This document shows, piece by piece, positions 43,397 to 54,145 of a stretch of 64,000 nucleotides of DNA. How positions within the stretch are numbered: the first letter of the stretch is position 1; each line of letters starts with the position of its first letter. The stretch comes from Neoceratodus forsteri (taxonomy: Eukaryota; Chordata; Ceratodontiformes; Ceratodontidae), in assembly GCA_016271365.2 (NCBI GenBank), contig CM057452.1:1241145001-1241209000 (forward strand), read 5' to 3'. Below the pieces are notes generated by a model. That model was not told the origin of the DNA, ran no database searches, and saw nothing but the letters and a program-made list of their open reading frames with translations. The position numbers and the translations under genes were made by a program.

Positions 43397-45885
43397 ACAT
43401 AGAAACATAGAAGTTGATGGTAGATAAGGACCGCAAGGCCCATCCAGTCTGCCCATTTATTTTTCTACCTTATAAATGTGCCATCGGCCTTTGCTCTGTT
43501 AGTGGTCTATCTATTCATACTCATCTGTATTGCTCCCTTATGCCTATCCCATGCCTGTTTGAAGCTCTGCACTGTATTTATAGCCACCACTTCCTGATGT
43601 AGACCGTTCCATGCATCCACGACCCTTTCTGTGAAAAAGAATTTCATCACATTCCCCTTAATCGGCCTCCCTCTGATTTCATGCTGTGTACTCTTGTCCT
43701 GCTATTTTTCTTATATTTAAACATGTTAAACTCTTTCACCTTGTTAACACCCTTCAGGTGTTTGAATGTTTCGATCATATCACCTCTCTCCCTCCTTTGC
43801 TCAAAGGTATACATATTGAGCTCCGTTAATCTGTCCTCTTATGTCTTCTGATACAGTTCCCTGCACCATTTTGGTTGCCCTTCTCTGGAATGCCTCAATT
43901 TGGTTAATGTCCTTGTGAAGATGTGGCCTCCAGTACTGCACGCAGTACTCCAGATTGGGGCCTAACCAGTGTCTTGTAAAGAGGGATTATTACGTCCCTC
44001 TTACGACTTGTGATACCCCTACTAATACACCCTAACATCCCCTAGCCTTACCTACTGCTTTAGAGGTCTGCTTGGATGATTTCAGGTCTTCAGTGATGAT
44101 GATGCCCAAGTCTCTTGCTTCCTTTGTGACTGCCAGCAACTCCCCTCCCAGCCTATAGGTAGCTTCAGGGTTTCTCTTCCCTATGTGCATGATCTTGCAC
44201 TTCTTTGCATTAAATCCCAGTTGCCACTCTTCTGACCATTTTGCTAGTTTATCCAGATCTCTTCTCATTCTATCCATCCCACCTGGATCATCTACTCTGT
44301 TGCAGATCTTGGTGTCATCTGCAAACAGACAAGCCTTACCCTTTAGTCAATCTGCAATGTCACTAATGAAGATATTAAAGAGGACTGGCACCTGGACTGA
44401 TCCCTGAGGTACCCCACTTCTGACTTGCATCTCTTCTGACTGTATACCATTTACCACCACTCTCTGTTTTCTGACTGTCAACCAGTTTGCCACCCAGTTG
44501 ACCAACTTCTGACCCACCCTGAGCCTATCCAGCTTATTTATCAATCTTCTATGTTGAACAGTGTCGAAAGCTTTTCTGAAGTCAAAGTAGGTGACATCAA
44601 CTGCTGCCCCTTGGTCCACCACTCTGGTTACCCAGTCAAAGAAATCTATGAGATTAGTTTGACAGGACCTTCCTTTTGGAAACCCATGCTGTCTTGGATC
44701 TTGTGCCCCTATGGATTCCAGGTGTTGCACTATCCTTTCCTTAAAGAGTGCCTCCATAGTCTTGCCTACTACTGATGTAAGACTGGCTGGTCTGTAGTTC
44801 CTTGCCTCCTCCCTGCTACCACTCTTGTGGAGCGGGATCACATGAGCCCTTCTCCAGTCTTCTGGGACCTCTCCTGTGCTCAGAGACTCACTAAACAGTT
44901 CTGCTAATGGATCTGCTAGTTCCACCCTTAGCTGCTTAAGTACCCTGGAATGCATGCCATCAGGTCACATTGCCTTGTCCACCCTGAGCTTAGCGAGCTC
45001 TTGTAGGACCCTTTCTTTTGTGAATGGTGTAGCGCTCACCTCCCTCCCCCCTGTGTCCATGGTGCTGATCTGTGGGCCCTGCCCCACCTTCTCTTCAGTA
45101 AATACTGAGCAAAAGTATCTATTTAGGATAGGTGGTTTTACAGGGTCCTCCTCCTCACACACCCCCATTTCTACTTTGAGCTTAGCGATACCCCCTCTGG
45201 GCTTTCTCCTTTCACTAATGTATCTATAGAAAGTCTTGTCACCTTTTTTTACTGTTCGTGCTAGTGTTTCCTCAGTTTGGAATTTGCCCACCTTACTGCC
45301 TTCCCTGCTTCCCTTAGGGCAGTTTGGTATGCCACCCTATCTTCATCCCGCTGTGTTCCCTTACATTTCCTGAAGGCCAACCTTTTGGTTCTGACCTTTT
45401 CTGCTACTGTATTTGAGAACCAAAGTGGTTTCCTTCTTCTTTTATGCTTCCTTTTCTATCTAACACAATGGGATGTTGCTTCAAGTATTGCATCCTTAAT
45501 GCTTGCCCACTTTGCCTATACCCCCTCACCTGTGTTTCTTTTTGCTAGGGCTAGCTTAACTCTGTTGGTGATCTTATCAATGTCAGCTCCTCTGAAGTTC
45601 CATAGTTTTGTCTTGGAATGGGATGATTTAGATGTAGTGGCCAAACTGAACCATACCATGTGCTGGTCACTGGCCCCCAGGTGACCTTCCACCTGGAAAT
45701 CTGTGATCCCTTCCCTGTTAGTCAGTACTAGTTCTAGGAAATCCCTGTCTCTTGTGGGTTGTTGTACCAGTTGTTTGAGGCCCTCTCCCTGCAGGGAATC
45801 CACCATGTGTCTAGTTCTGGCAGATGTTCCTGCTGGTATTGGCCAATCTGTATCTGGCATGTTGAAGTCTTGGCAGTTTTGATGT
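43397..45885 (-). mobile_element. CR1-B LINE (second copy), 2.5 kb, 5'-truncated
   Basis: Minus-strand CR1-B inside CR1-A. The 3' end at 43397 shows the tail CTTCTATGTTTCTATG. Blocks: WQLGFNAKKCKIMHIGKRNP (44200), LFADDTKICNR (about 44320), SGVPQGSVQVPVLFNIFISD and VDVTYFDFRKAFDTVQHRRL (ORF 44955-44347), EETLARTVKKGDKTFYRYIS (45290), and the endonuclease C-terminus LGASDQHMVWFSL and LWNFRGADIDKI (ORF 45860-45516). The sequence stops at 45885 just after DFNMPDTDW. The RT is nearly intact. No target duplication is seen; removing it restores CR1-A without loss. Confidence 0.9.
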
Positions 45886-46585
45886 TTCCCCGTTGTTGCT
45901 CCACCCCTCCTTCTTGCCTGTTTGCTAGTGCTTTTCTAAGGCACTCTCCCATTTTGACAAAGTCAGCCCTCCTGAAGTCCAGTACCTTCACTTTTGTTAG
46001 CTTGACTCTGCAGCTGAGTTTATCGTGAACCACTGTTTGGTGGTCACTTGTTCCCAGATGGCTACCCAATTCTAGATCTGAGATCCTCTCCCTGTCCCCA
46101 TTTGAGAGTATGAGGTCTAAGATTGCTCGCTTCCAAGTGGTTTCCAACACTAGCTGTCTGAGGCATGCATCCTGTAGGGCATCGAGAATAGCCCTGCTCT
46201 TGGATGTGGCTGCAGCAAAGGTGCTCCAGTTAACATCTGGCATATTCAGGTCCCCCATCAAAAATATCTCCCCTTTCTCTGCCATCCTAAGGACGCCTTC
46301 TATCATATCCTTGTCCATTCCCTCCCCCTGAGATGGGGGTCTGTATATAACCGCTGTGTGGATTATGGTGCCATTTCCAGTCTCTAAGGTGACCCACAGT
46401 GCCTCCTCTCCTCCCTGCTTACTCTTTTGTTACATTGCTTTTATCCCTTCCCTTACATAGAGAGCTACTCCTCCCCCTCTTCTATTCTCCCTGTCCCTCC
46501 TGTAGGTTGTGGACCCTGGTATGTTAACATCCTAGTCATGGTTCTCTGTGACCATGTTTCTCTGACTGCTACGATAGTCCCAGTA
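45886..46585 (-). pseudogene. CR1-A endonuclease
   Basis: ORF 46318-45734 carries MGDLNMPDVNWSTFAAATSK, LDLILSNGDRERISDLEL, LGTSDHQTVV (catalytic His box) and VKVLDFRRADFVKMGE. Upstream, in a second frame, are HTAVIYRPPS-like text at about 46350 and ETWSQRT at about 46560 (the catalytic Glu block). This is the most intact endonuclease in the window. Some frameshifts are present. Confidence 0.88.
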
Positions 46586-47230
46586 AAGAAGTATAGTTCT
46601 AACATCACCTCCTTCCTCTTGATGTTCGCTGCCTGTTCTCTGCCAGAAGCTATCTAGGGCAGTTTTTAAATCCTAAACATGTTGCTTCCTTCTGGTTAAG
46701 CCACTCCCCTTAATTTACAGTTCCTTCTACACCTAGATAACTGCTCAGATAACAATTCACTTCAGTCAACTCTAACACCTAGATAACTGCACAGATTACA
46801 ATTCACTTCAGACAACTCAGACAAACATACGAACTCTCTTTTTTTGTTTGTTTGTTTGTTTTTACACTAAATTTAAGGTCCCAGTAATAGAGTTCTAATT
46901 CTTTAGTCCTAGTGGAGAAATATAGTTCTAACAGCACCTCCTTCCTCTTTTCTGTTCTCTGCCAGAAGCTATCTAGGGCAATTTTTAAATTCTAAACACC
47001 TGGCTTCCTTCTGGTTAAGCCACATCCCTAATTTACAGGTCCTTCTACACCTAGATAACTGCACAGATAACAATTAATTTCAGCCAACTCAGACAAACAC
47101 ACTAATGCTTTCTTGTTTGCTTGTTTGTTTGTTTTTACCCTAAATTGAAGGTCCCAGTAGTAGAGTTCTAGTTCTTTAGCCCCATTAGAGAAGTATAGTT
47201 CTAACAGCACCTCCTTCCTCTTGCTGTTGT
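46586..47230 (-). repeat. Tandem 5' monomers of CR1-A
   Basis: A unit starting AAGTATAGTTCTAACA and containing CCAGAAGCTATCTAGGGCA, ACACCTAGATAACTGC and a (GTTT)n run begins at 46586, 46914 and 47190 (periods 328 and 276). The first unit has an extra 50-bp internal duplication. Because CR1-A runs right to left, these repeats form its extreme 5' end, next to the CR1-D junction at about 47231. This recalls the promoter monomers of some mammalian L1s, but promoter function is an inference. Confidence 0.75.
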
Positions 47231-48677
47231 TTACCTAGGAGGATTAGATTGTCAGGTGGGGGAAACTGTGCATAAGAGGACTAAGAAAAAGACATCCTAA
47301 ACAGGTACTTCTGCTCAGTCTTCACAGTGGGGTAGGGGTGGGGGAGGGCAGGCCACTAGGAAAAAAGCAGGAATGGGTGAGAGAGAAGGTGGATGTAAGT
47401 CCATTTTCAGAGGAAAGAGTCCAGAAGGGACTTGCAGCTCTGAAGGTGGACAAAGCTATGGGACTGGGCAGGATACACCCAAGGGTTCAGGAAGAACTCA
47501 GGGAGGGGCTAGTTATCCCATTGACAGCCTTATTCAATAGCTCTCTGGAAACAGCCATGATTCCAGAGAACAGGAGAAGAGCTGACATGGTCACTTTACA
47601 TAAGAGCAGCTGCAGGGACAAGGATAGCAACTATAGGTCAATCAGTCTTACCTCAGTGAGTGGGTAAATTAATGAAGCCCTGCTAAAGGAAAGACTAGTA
47701 GAGTATCTTGAATCTAGTGGGCTCCAAGACTACAAGTGGAATGAATTCACAGGGGAGTTCAAGTCAATCAGATCTGATAGATTTGCTTGACTGAGTGACC
47801 TGGGAAATAGATTAAGGGAGGGGTATGTAGCCTATCTGAATTTAAGCAAGACCTTCAAGACTGTACTACACAGGAGGCTAATAAAGAAACTGAGCAGCAT
47901 AAAGGTGGGAATAAAAGTGGTGAACCAAGATGGAAACTGGTTAATGGATATTAGACAGGAGTAGGTGGAAAATACACTCTAATGTAATGATGAGAGAGTG
48001 ACTAGTGGGGGGCCACATGCCTCAGTACTGGGACCAGTCCTCTTCAATACCTTCACAAGTAATGTTGCTGAAGAAGTAGAAGAGAAAGGATGACTTTTTG
48101 AAGATAATAGCAAAATCTGCAAAAGGATGGACACTTAGGAGGGGATGGAGATAATGCACAGGGATCTTGGAAAACATATGGACTTGTCTAGGGCATGGCA
48201 GTTGAGGTTCAGTGCTAAAAAGAGCAAAGTCATGTCCCTTGGGTATAGGAACCCATGTACTGAGTATAGAATGGGGGGGGGACAAACAGTCACAAGGCTA
48301 GAAAGGGACCTTGAGGTCATCATATCTTATGATCACAAATGGCAGGGTAGTGTGACAAAGCAGTAACTTGGTCTAGTGCATGCTAGAGTACTTAGGGAGG
48401 TGTATCTCCAGCAGGAGGAAGGAGGTAGTGTTCCCACTGCGTTGCTCACTCATGACACCTCATCTAGAGCACTGTGTCCAGTTTTGGAGGCCATACCTCA
48501 GAAGTGATATAGACAAGACGGAGGCAATCCAGAGGAGGGTAACTAAAAGAGTGAAGAAGTTGCATGAGAAGCCGTATGTGGAAAGTCTGAGAGATATAAA
48601 CATGTACACCCTGAATGAGAGTGTAGAGAGAGAGAGAGTCTGAGAGCTATAAACATGTACACCCTGAATGAGAGTGT

Positions 48678-48709
<32 letters not shown>

Positions 48710-49090
48710 GTGGCATGATAGAGACCTACAAGTACCTCACAGGGGTGAACAGGATGAAGAGGGATGTCTTTTTCAAATGAGAAAGCACTAGGACTATTAT
48801 TATGCAATGAATCTGGGGGGTGGCATTTAAAAGAGTGTGAGGAAATATTTCTTCACTGAAAGGGTTCTAGTTTCCTAGGACAGACTGACAGCAGAAGTGG
48901 TGGAGGCAAAAACAAAGGGGAACTTCAAGCATGCATAGAATAGACATAGGGGTGTATTAGAAAACAAACAGGGAGGACAGAGCGTCACCAGAGACCAGTA
49001 AGAGTCTTCAGGGACAGATTAGGCAGTGAACATCTGGACAGATTGAGTAAGCAAAGCAGTCATTTTCTGCCAACAACTTCTATATTATAT
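47231..49090 (+). pseudogene. CR1-D RT and 3' end
   Basis: Continues CR1-D from 39120. It starts with KDILNRYFCSVFTVG at about 47290, then ORF 47338-47667 with VDVSPFSEERVQKGLAALKV, RRADMVTLHKSSCRDKDSNY and RSISLTS. The catalytic box is decayed to LFEDNSKICKR at about 48090 (FADDTKICNR expected). WQLRFSAKKSKVMSLG, LEHCVQFWRPYLRSDIDKTE and the tail TTCTGCCAACAACTTCTAT at about 49065 follow. Many stops: the oldest-looking RT of the nest, as expected for the outermost element. Confidence 0.85.
48585..48709 (+). repeat. 54-bp tandem duplication with GA microsatellite
   Basis: GTCTGAGAG.TATAAACATG with its following 35 bases occurs at 48585 and 48639, ending in (GA)n at 48677-48709. A local duplication in CR1-D. 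Confidence 0.85.
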
Positions 49091-49147
49091 GTTAAGAACT
49101 TTGATCTATTTAGAGACCCTCCACTGTAAAAGGTTTAAGAATCCCTG
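49091..49147 (-). mobile_element. hAT-like terminal fragment
   Basis: On the minus strand the end CAGGGATTCTTAAACCTTTT followed by a TGGAGGGTCTC block resembles the terminal inverted repeat of Charlie-type hAT elements. No second end was found. Confidence 0.35.
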
Positions 49148-50159
49148 CAGAAAAAATGCATCTCATCTGCTCAGCTAAATTAGAAATCAGTATTAGACAA
49201 CAAAACTCAACTATTCTTACCCAATTTGCATTTGAAACAGACCAGCACCTTGTTATCTGAGTCGACTGGATGAGGGGGACTTTTTCATGTAGAAATTGAA
49301 TTTCTTTTATATATTCTAATCTTTTTTCTACATGCAGACAGGCATCGCTTCCTGTTATTCTGGGATGAAATAGAAGAATTTGGAGGTCACTTACAGTATG
49401 TTGATGGAGCTGGCTAAAGTACAGATTATCTAAAAAGACACTAAACATATATTCTTTGATCCAGGTAAACATTTTGCCATTTTCAAAGCATATTCAAGAA
49501 TTAGAAATAAAAATATTTCTTAGATCCATCTGAACCGGTTCTAGAAAAGCCAGAAAAATCAGAACGTGCTGAAATAGCAGAAACATTTGAATAATATGAA
49601 AAAATTGTGTAACAGTCCTGGAATAGAAGGAAATTCATCAGCTGGGTGATTCAATAAAGCATTATATACTATAGAAGGATTTGGAGCCTTACTACATTTG
49701 TACTTCTGATTAAAATTTTGGACTGTAATGCCATATTAATTTCTAAATTAATCCTGCTTTATTTGTTAAACCATATTAAAATTGCAGTAAATAGAAACTA
49801 AGATCATTAAATTAGATTACACTGTACACTTCATTTTAAGATTTAAAGATGTACAAGCACCAAATTGACTCAACTATAAGTTATTTTCTGATGGTATTTA
49901 AGATGTAATACTGTACCTGTATATCTTTCATTTGCTTAAAAAGTCAAGTTTAGTTATATACTGTTATTTAGATAACGAGTTGAACATATCCTGAAACCTG
50001 AATGGTGGACAGCAGCCACAATGCTTATGTGTATCAGGCAACAGAGCTCTACCACAATAATCAGCACTTGTTCTTGCATAGGGACTATTTTATATATAAA
50101 ATGTGTTTTTTAAATGTTTTAAAATATAGATATTTTTTACATTTTGTTATTGCAAAAGC
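49148..50159. other. AT-rich non-coding
   Basis: A minus-strand ORF of 120 codons (49472-49110) shows no recognisable domain and runs into the hAT-like end. Otherwise nothing. Confidence 0.4.
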
Positions 50160-50305
50160 TCATTTTCTAAGTGAAGTAAGACCCTTCAGGTTGAGGGGTA
50201 TTGGGAATACCCACACTTCCAGAGACTGTAAGATCCTCCTTCTGCGGCATCTTGGAATGTGGGTATCCCCCAACACCGCACACCGTGTTGGGTTTATTGC
50301 TTACA
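50160..50305 (+). repeat. Short interspersed repeat with hairpin
   Basis: Related to 28268-28436. It contains the inverted pair GGGAATACCCACACTTCCAG and TTGGAATGTGGGTATCCCCC (about 50207-50272). Confidence 0.55.
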
Positions 50306-50439
50306 TACAACAGGAGTGGGATTAAAAATGACAAGATAAAAGTGATGTTGTGGCTGATTACAACAGTAATAGCAAGGTATTAAAATATGTTGCTGTTACT
50401 GTTGTCAAAATGAATATTTTGAAAGGTATTATGAAACAG

Positions 50440-50735
50440 GTAGAAAGAATGCTGGCTCCTGATTGGCCAGAAGGTACTTTCAGCTGTGCCATTATCCCAG
50501 CACAACAGTCCAGCTGAAAGTAGCTCAAAAAGATATGTTTAAAAAATATTTACAATTTACTAAAAATAACCCATTTCATAAATACAATAAGGCACTCCAG
50601 GAGGTGCATTATGGTGGCCTGATGGCTCTTCTTAAGTGGTGGAAGCACTTGGCTTCACCTCATGCTTCAACCCACCCAAGGTGGACCATTATTACACCAT
50701 AAAGCACCCCTATTGTGCCTTATTGCTTAAGTATC
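50440..50735. mobile_element. Palindromic MITE-like element
   Basis: TACTTTCAGCTG (about 50475) pairs with CAGCTGAAAGTA (about 50511). Farther right AATAAGGCACTCCAGGAGGT (50586) pairs with the reverse of CACCCCTATTGTGCCTTATT (about 50705). CTGATTGGCC sits at the left, as in the elements at 20290 and 22290. Non-coding. The 79-codon ORF is incidental. Confidence 0.55.
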
Positions 50736-51123
50736 ACAATAATGGAATACTGAACCAATGAGAGAGCAGATTTTACAGTGTCTGTGACATCACAATTGCC
50801 TAGTGCATCACTGATGCCAACAGTTGAAATAAAAGAGAAACAGTTAATTCTTCAGAAAAACAGAAGATTTAAAAGTTAAATGAGTAACCTGACATTGTAT
50901 GAATTGAATGTGCAATGGCCTGACTCAAAATATGCCCTCACATTTGAAGATAAATTGCATATTTTGAATCAGGCTATTCCATATCCCCTATCCCCTATCT
51001 ACTGTATATTTTCTTAGGTCTAATTCTAACTTACGTACTAGATCTACTGTTTTTTTTTTTAGGTTTTTCTCTTGCACACTGTATGGAATGAAAATATATA
51101 ATTTAAAGTACAACAAAAATGAA
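50736..51123. other. Non-coding, nothing recognised
   Basis: AT-rich, no ORF of note. Confidence 0.4.
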
Positions 51124-51838
51124 GACACATAGAATTTGTCAGCAGATGAGGACTGCTTGGCCCAACTAGTCTGCCCATTGTCCCTGCCTATACTGTCACA
51201 GCAGACCCTACCTGATCTCCGGTTAAATCTCCCTCCCTGCTTCCCAACCAAGATTCCCTTGTACCTATCTCATGTAGATCTGAAACCCACCACTCTTTTT
51301 GCCTCAACTTCCTCAGCTGAAAGACTGTTCCAGGCAACCACCACTCTTTCAGTGATGAAGTGCTTCCTCACATCACTCCTAAAGTTTCTCCCTTCCAACT
51401 TCATTACATGCCCTTTGTTCTTGTGCACCTTCTCTTCTGAAAATACCCCCCTGCTGCACCTTATTCAACCCTGTGAGGTATTTATAGATGTCTATCATGG
51501 CCCCTTCTCTCCATCCTTTTTTCAAGGGTGTACATATTAAGATACCTCAGTCTCTTCCCGTGAGGCTTCTGATGCAACCCTGCACCATTTTTGTTGTCCT
51601 CCTCTGAACAGCCTGCACCCAGTCTATATCCTTGCAGAGATGTGGCCTCCAGAAATGGATACAGTACTCGAGGTGATCTGTACAGTGGTAGCACCATCTT
51701 TATCCTTCTGCTGGTGATACCCCTGCCTATGCACCCTAGCATCCCACTGGTCCTAACTACAGTTGTGCTGCACTGCCTTGCCACTTCGAGGTCTTCAGAT
51801 GTGATTACTACAAGGTCCCATTCCAATTTGCTGATTTA
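51124..51838 (-). mobile_element. CR1-F LINE, 3' segment
   Basis: The minus-strand 3' tail begins at 51124 (ACAAATTCTATGTG). ORF 51826-51482 reads EWDLVVITSEDLEVARQCST, GMLGCIGRGITSRRIKMVLP and LRYLNMYTLEKRMERRG, the RT C-terminus of a CR1-like element. Split at 51838 by a GC-rich Harbinger-like element. Confidence 0.85.
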
Positions 51839-52522
51839 GGGCACTATGCACTAACGGGCGGGAATGACTCACCAAAGGTGCGTATACCACCTGTGTAGCT
51901 CCGCACCCACAGATGGATGTGTGGTGGTTGTATTCACAGATACCAGCCACTGTGTAGCTCCCAACCTTGGACCCACCCCCCGGCATGCAGGTATGCAGAG
52001 GACTGTTCTGCGGACTGGGCGTGCATTCAATGGGATGGGGGATCAGTCTGTTACTGGATACCTTATGCCCATGGGGAGCCAAAGAAGAAAGATGGTGCAC
52101 TATGTACCACCAGCACAAGGGCATGTGGGTGCCCAGCTGGCTACCCCGGCCCTCCTTGTAGTCCCCATGGGATGGGGTGGCACGTGGGGGGGGATCTACA
52201 GTGCCCCAACATCTTGGCCACAGTCGGGGGCAGCATCCTGGGGGTGCATGTATCCCTTATGGTTGTGTTACCCAGTGTATCATGCACCCCCCACGCCTAG
52301 CACGCCACACCTTTGTGAATGGGGCATAGGCCGGGCATGCCCCCACACACCCCTCCCCCAGCGTATTGCTGTCTGCATGGCCAGGGGATCAGGTACATAA
52401 CTGCTGCACATCCCATCTGTGAATGCCTTGTGGGGTCTACGGGACCCTGCTCTGTGGCATTCGGACATAGTGATGCCTACACACCTGGTTTCCATGATGC
52501 GTTGGCATCATGCATAGGGCCC
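51839..52522. mobile_element. PIF/Harbinger-like GC-rich element, 684 bp
   Basis: Ends GGGCACTATGCA and, inverted, GGGCCCTATGCATGA (11 of 12 match over the first twelve bases), flanked by TTA on both sides (51836-51838, 52523-52525). The interior is GC- and G-rich, so long ORFs (up to 178 codons) appear on several frames. None has a transposase or Myb-like motif, and I treat them as chance. Inserted in CR1-F, whose RT reads on at 52526. Confidence 0.7.
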
Positions 52523-52525
52523 TTA

Positions 52526-52750
52526 GAGATCATCAATACCTTCTCCCCCGTTTTATACTTTGCTTCTGGGTTTCTATGCCCTTGGTGCATGATTTTAACT
52601 TTTTCACAGTAAAACCCAGCTGCCATAACCATGATCACTCCTTGAGTTTTCCCAGGTCTCTGCACATTCTTTCCACCCCATCCGTAGTGTCCACTGTGTT
52701 GCAGATTCTGGTTTTGTCTGCAAAGAGGAATGTCTTCCCTTACCTCACTT
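52526..52750 (-). pseudogene. CR1-F RT palm remnant
   Basis: Minus strand: FADKTRICNTVDT (catalytic FADD with the second Asp changed to Lys) at about 52720, then CRDLGK and KVKIMHQGHRNPEAKYKTGE. The 5' side ends abruptly at about 52750 (5' truncation). Confidence 0.8.
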
Positions 52751-53280
52751 AAAAGAAAATAATGAGCACATTTGACCCATGGATAGGACTTCAGTTCCTA
52801 GTGGAATCAGCTCCATGTCCTTTACAAGGGCTAAGTTCATTATTCTAAGAAGTGAAAATGAAATGACTGCAGCATGCAGATCATACATTCATAATCGTGG
52901 AGTTCATGCAAGTACTCTGCTTTGCAGAAGAAAATGTAACCCAGCAGGCTAATGGTGTACTAAAGAAAGCAGAGCCAACTCTGTAATGTAACTATGTGTC
53001 ACTTGAAATTTGAACCAAATAAATCACAGCCATCTCTTTGCTGCAGAGTCTTCTGCCTGGGGTTGGCAATGAAAACTTTAATGACCTGGCAAGAACCCTG
53101 GTGTATCCAAAAGCTGCTAGCAAAAAATAGTTTCTTCTTGAGCAGCACTATGAAGCAGCAATGCTTAGTTGTAAATAGCCAGATATACCATTTAAATATG
53201 CTTGTGCAGTATGTAGCTGGAAAGGACATTCCTTGCCTCAGTACAGAAAAAAATATGGCAGTTACAAGTTGCACCTTCAG
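52751..53280. other. Non-coding, nothing recognised
   Basis: Chance ORFs on both strands around 52994-53317. No domain. Confidence 0.4.
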
Positions 53281-53396
53281 TCTGCTTGGAGCCCCAGTTT
53301 ACCCATCAGTTGTCTGACCTTGAGCAAGTTACATGTCGTCCTTGTGTTTCAATCCTCTACACTGTATAGCAGATTATGGTAAGGCCCTGCTGTCAA
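53281..53396 (+). mobile_element. CORE-SINE (MIR-like) fragment
   Basis: GTCTGACCTTGAGCAAGTTA, followed by a decayed CTGTATAGCAGATTATGG, follows the CORE-SINE/MIR core order (TGTGACCTTGGGCAAGTTAC, then CTGTAAAATGGGGATAAT). Old and diverged; the tRNA head is missing. Confidence 0.5.
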
Positions 53397-53528
53397 TTAG
53401 ATAATCTATGTATCCTACGTATGTTATGTTCAATAAGCAGAAGTGAAAAGCAAAATATTGCCTATCTTGGTTTTGTGCATTGCATTTGCCTCTCATGTTA
53501 TGCAATAAAAGGCAGACAACTTTGTCTT

Positions 53529-54145
53529 GTGTTTTTTTTTTTTTTCTTTACTTTATTTACCACCACTACCTGTAGAACTCCATCCGGCATCCTCGGGGAC
53601 TCCCAGCCACTACCTCCCTCTGTGACTGCTTTCCTCCCCTTCCCATGTGACCCAGCATCACCTCCAGTTCTATAACCTCCGAAGGTAGGGTTACCCTATC
53701 CACCCAGGGCACTTTGTTTCAAGGGCAAAGCGCTGGGCACACGAGAAGCTGGGTAGAGAGGAGGCAGTTCGGAGATGGGAGTGTGGGCTTAGGAGGCCGA
53801 GGTGTCTTCATCTATCCCCAGGAGTGGGGGGTTTCAACTCTTTAATGTCCTTTTCCCCTCAAAGCATGGTTATTCAAGGCAACGCTATGCCGCAACTCTG
53901 CCCCATTCATCCTCTACATCGCCACGCTGGGTGCCTCCAATCACCACCAGAGACCGCTCCAGGAGTGCTCGCATCTCCCCAACCTTACCCGGAAAGAGAG
54001 AGCAGTCCTACGGACACTCAATCTCCTCCCCAGCCAACCCCAGCAGCCCGGGCTCGTTCCTGAACCTGGGTCACCAGCGTGATGCGAGGTGTGGTGTTCA
54101 GCACCTCAACCCTCAGCACCACCAGGCCGGCTTGTCTAGTGGTTA
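53529..54145 (-). mobile_element. Interspersed repeat E, copy 3, with A-tail
   Basis: A T-run at 53531-53545 is a poly-A tail on the minus strand, preceded by AATAAA (about 53554). The opposite end (54145) has a tRNA-like start with a B-box-like GGTTCAGGAAC at about 54060. The last 125 bp match 13705-13805. Possible ragged duplication TTGTCTTGTG / TTGTCTAGTG. Probably a SINE or retroposed sequence. Confidence 0.6.

Noticed and set aside
46586..47230. CRISPR-like array or host satellite
   Set aside because: Only two to three diverged units at a defined LINE 5' end, in eukaryotic DNA; no spacers.
51864..52400. 178-codon and 127-codon overlapping ORFs
   Set aside because: Lie wholly within the GC-rich Harbinger-like element. 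Overlapping frames, low complexity, no transposase or other motif.
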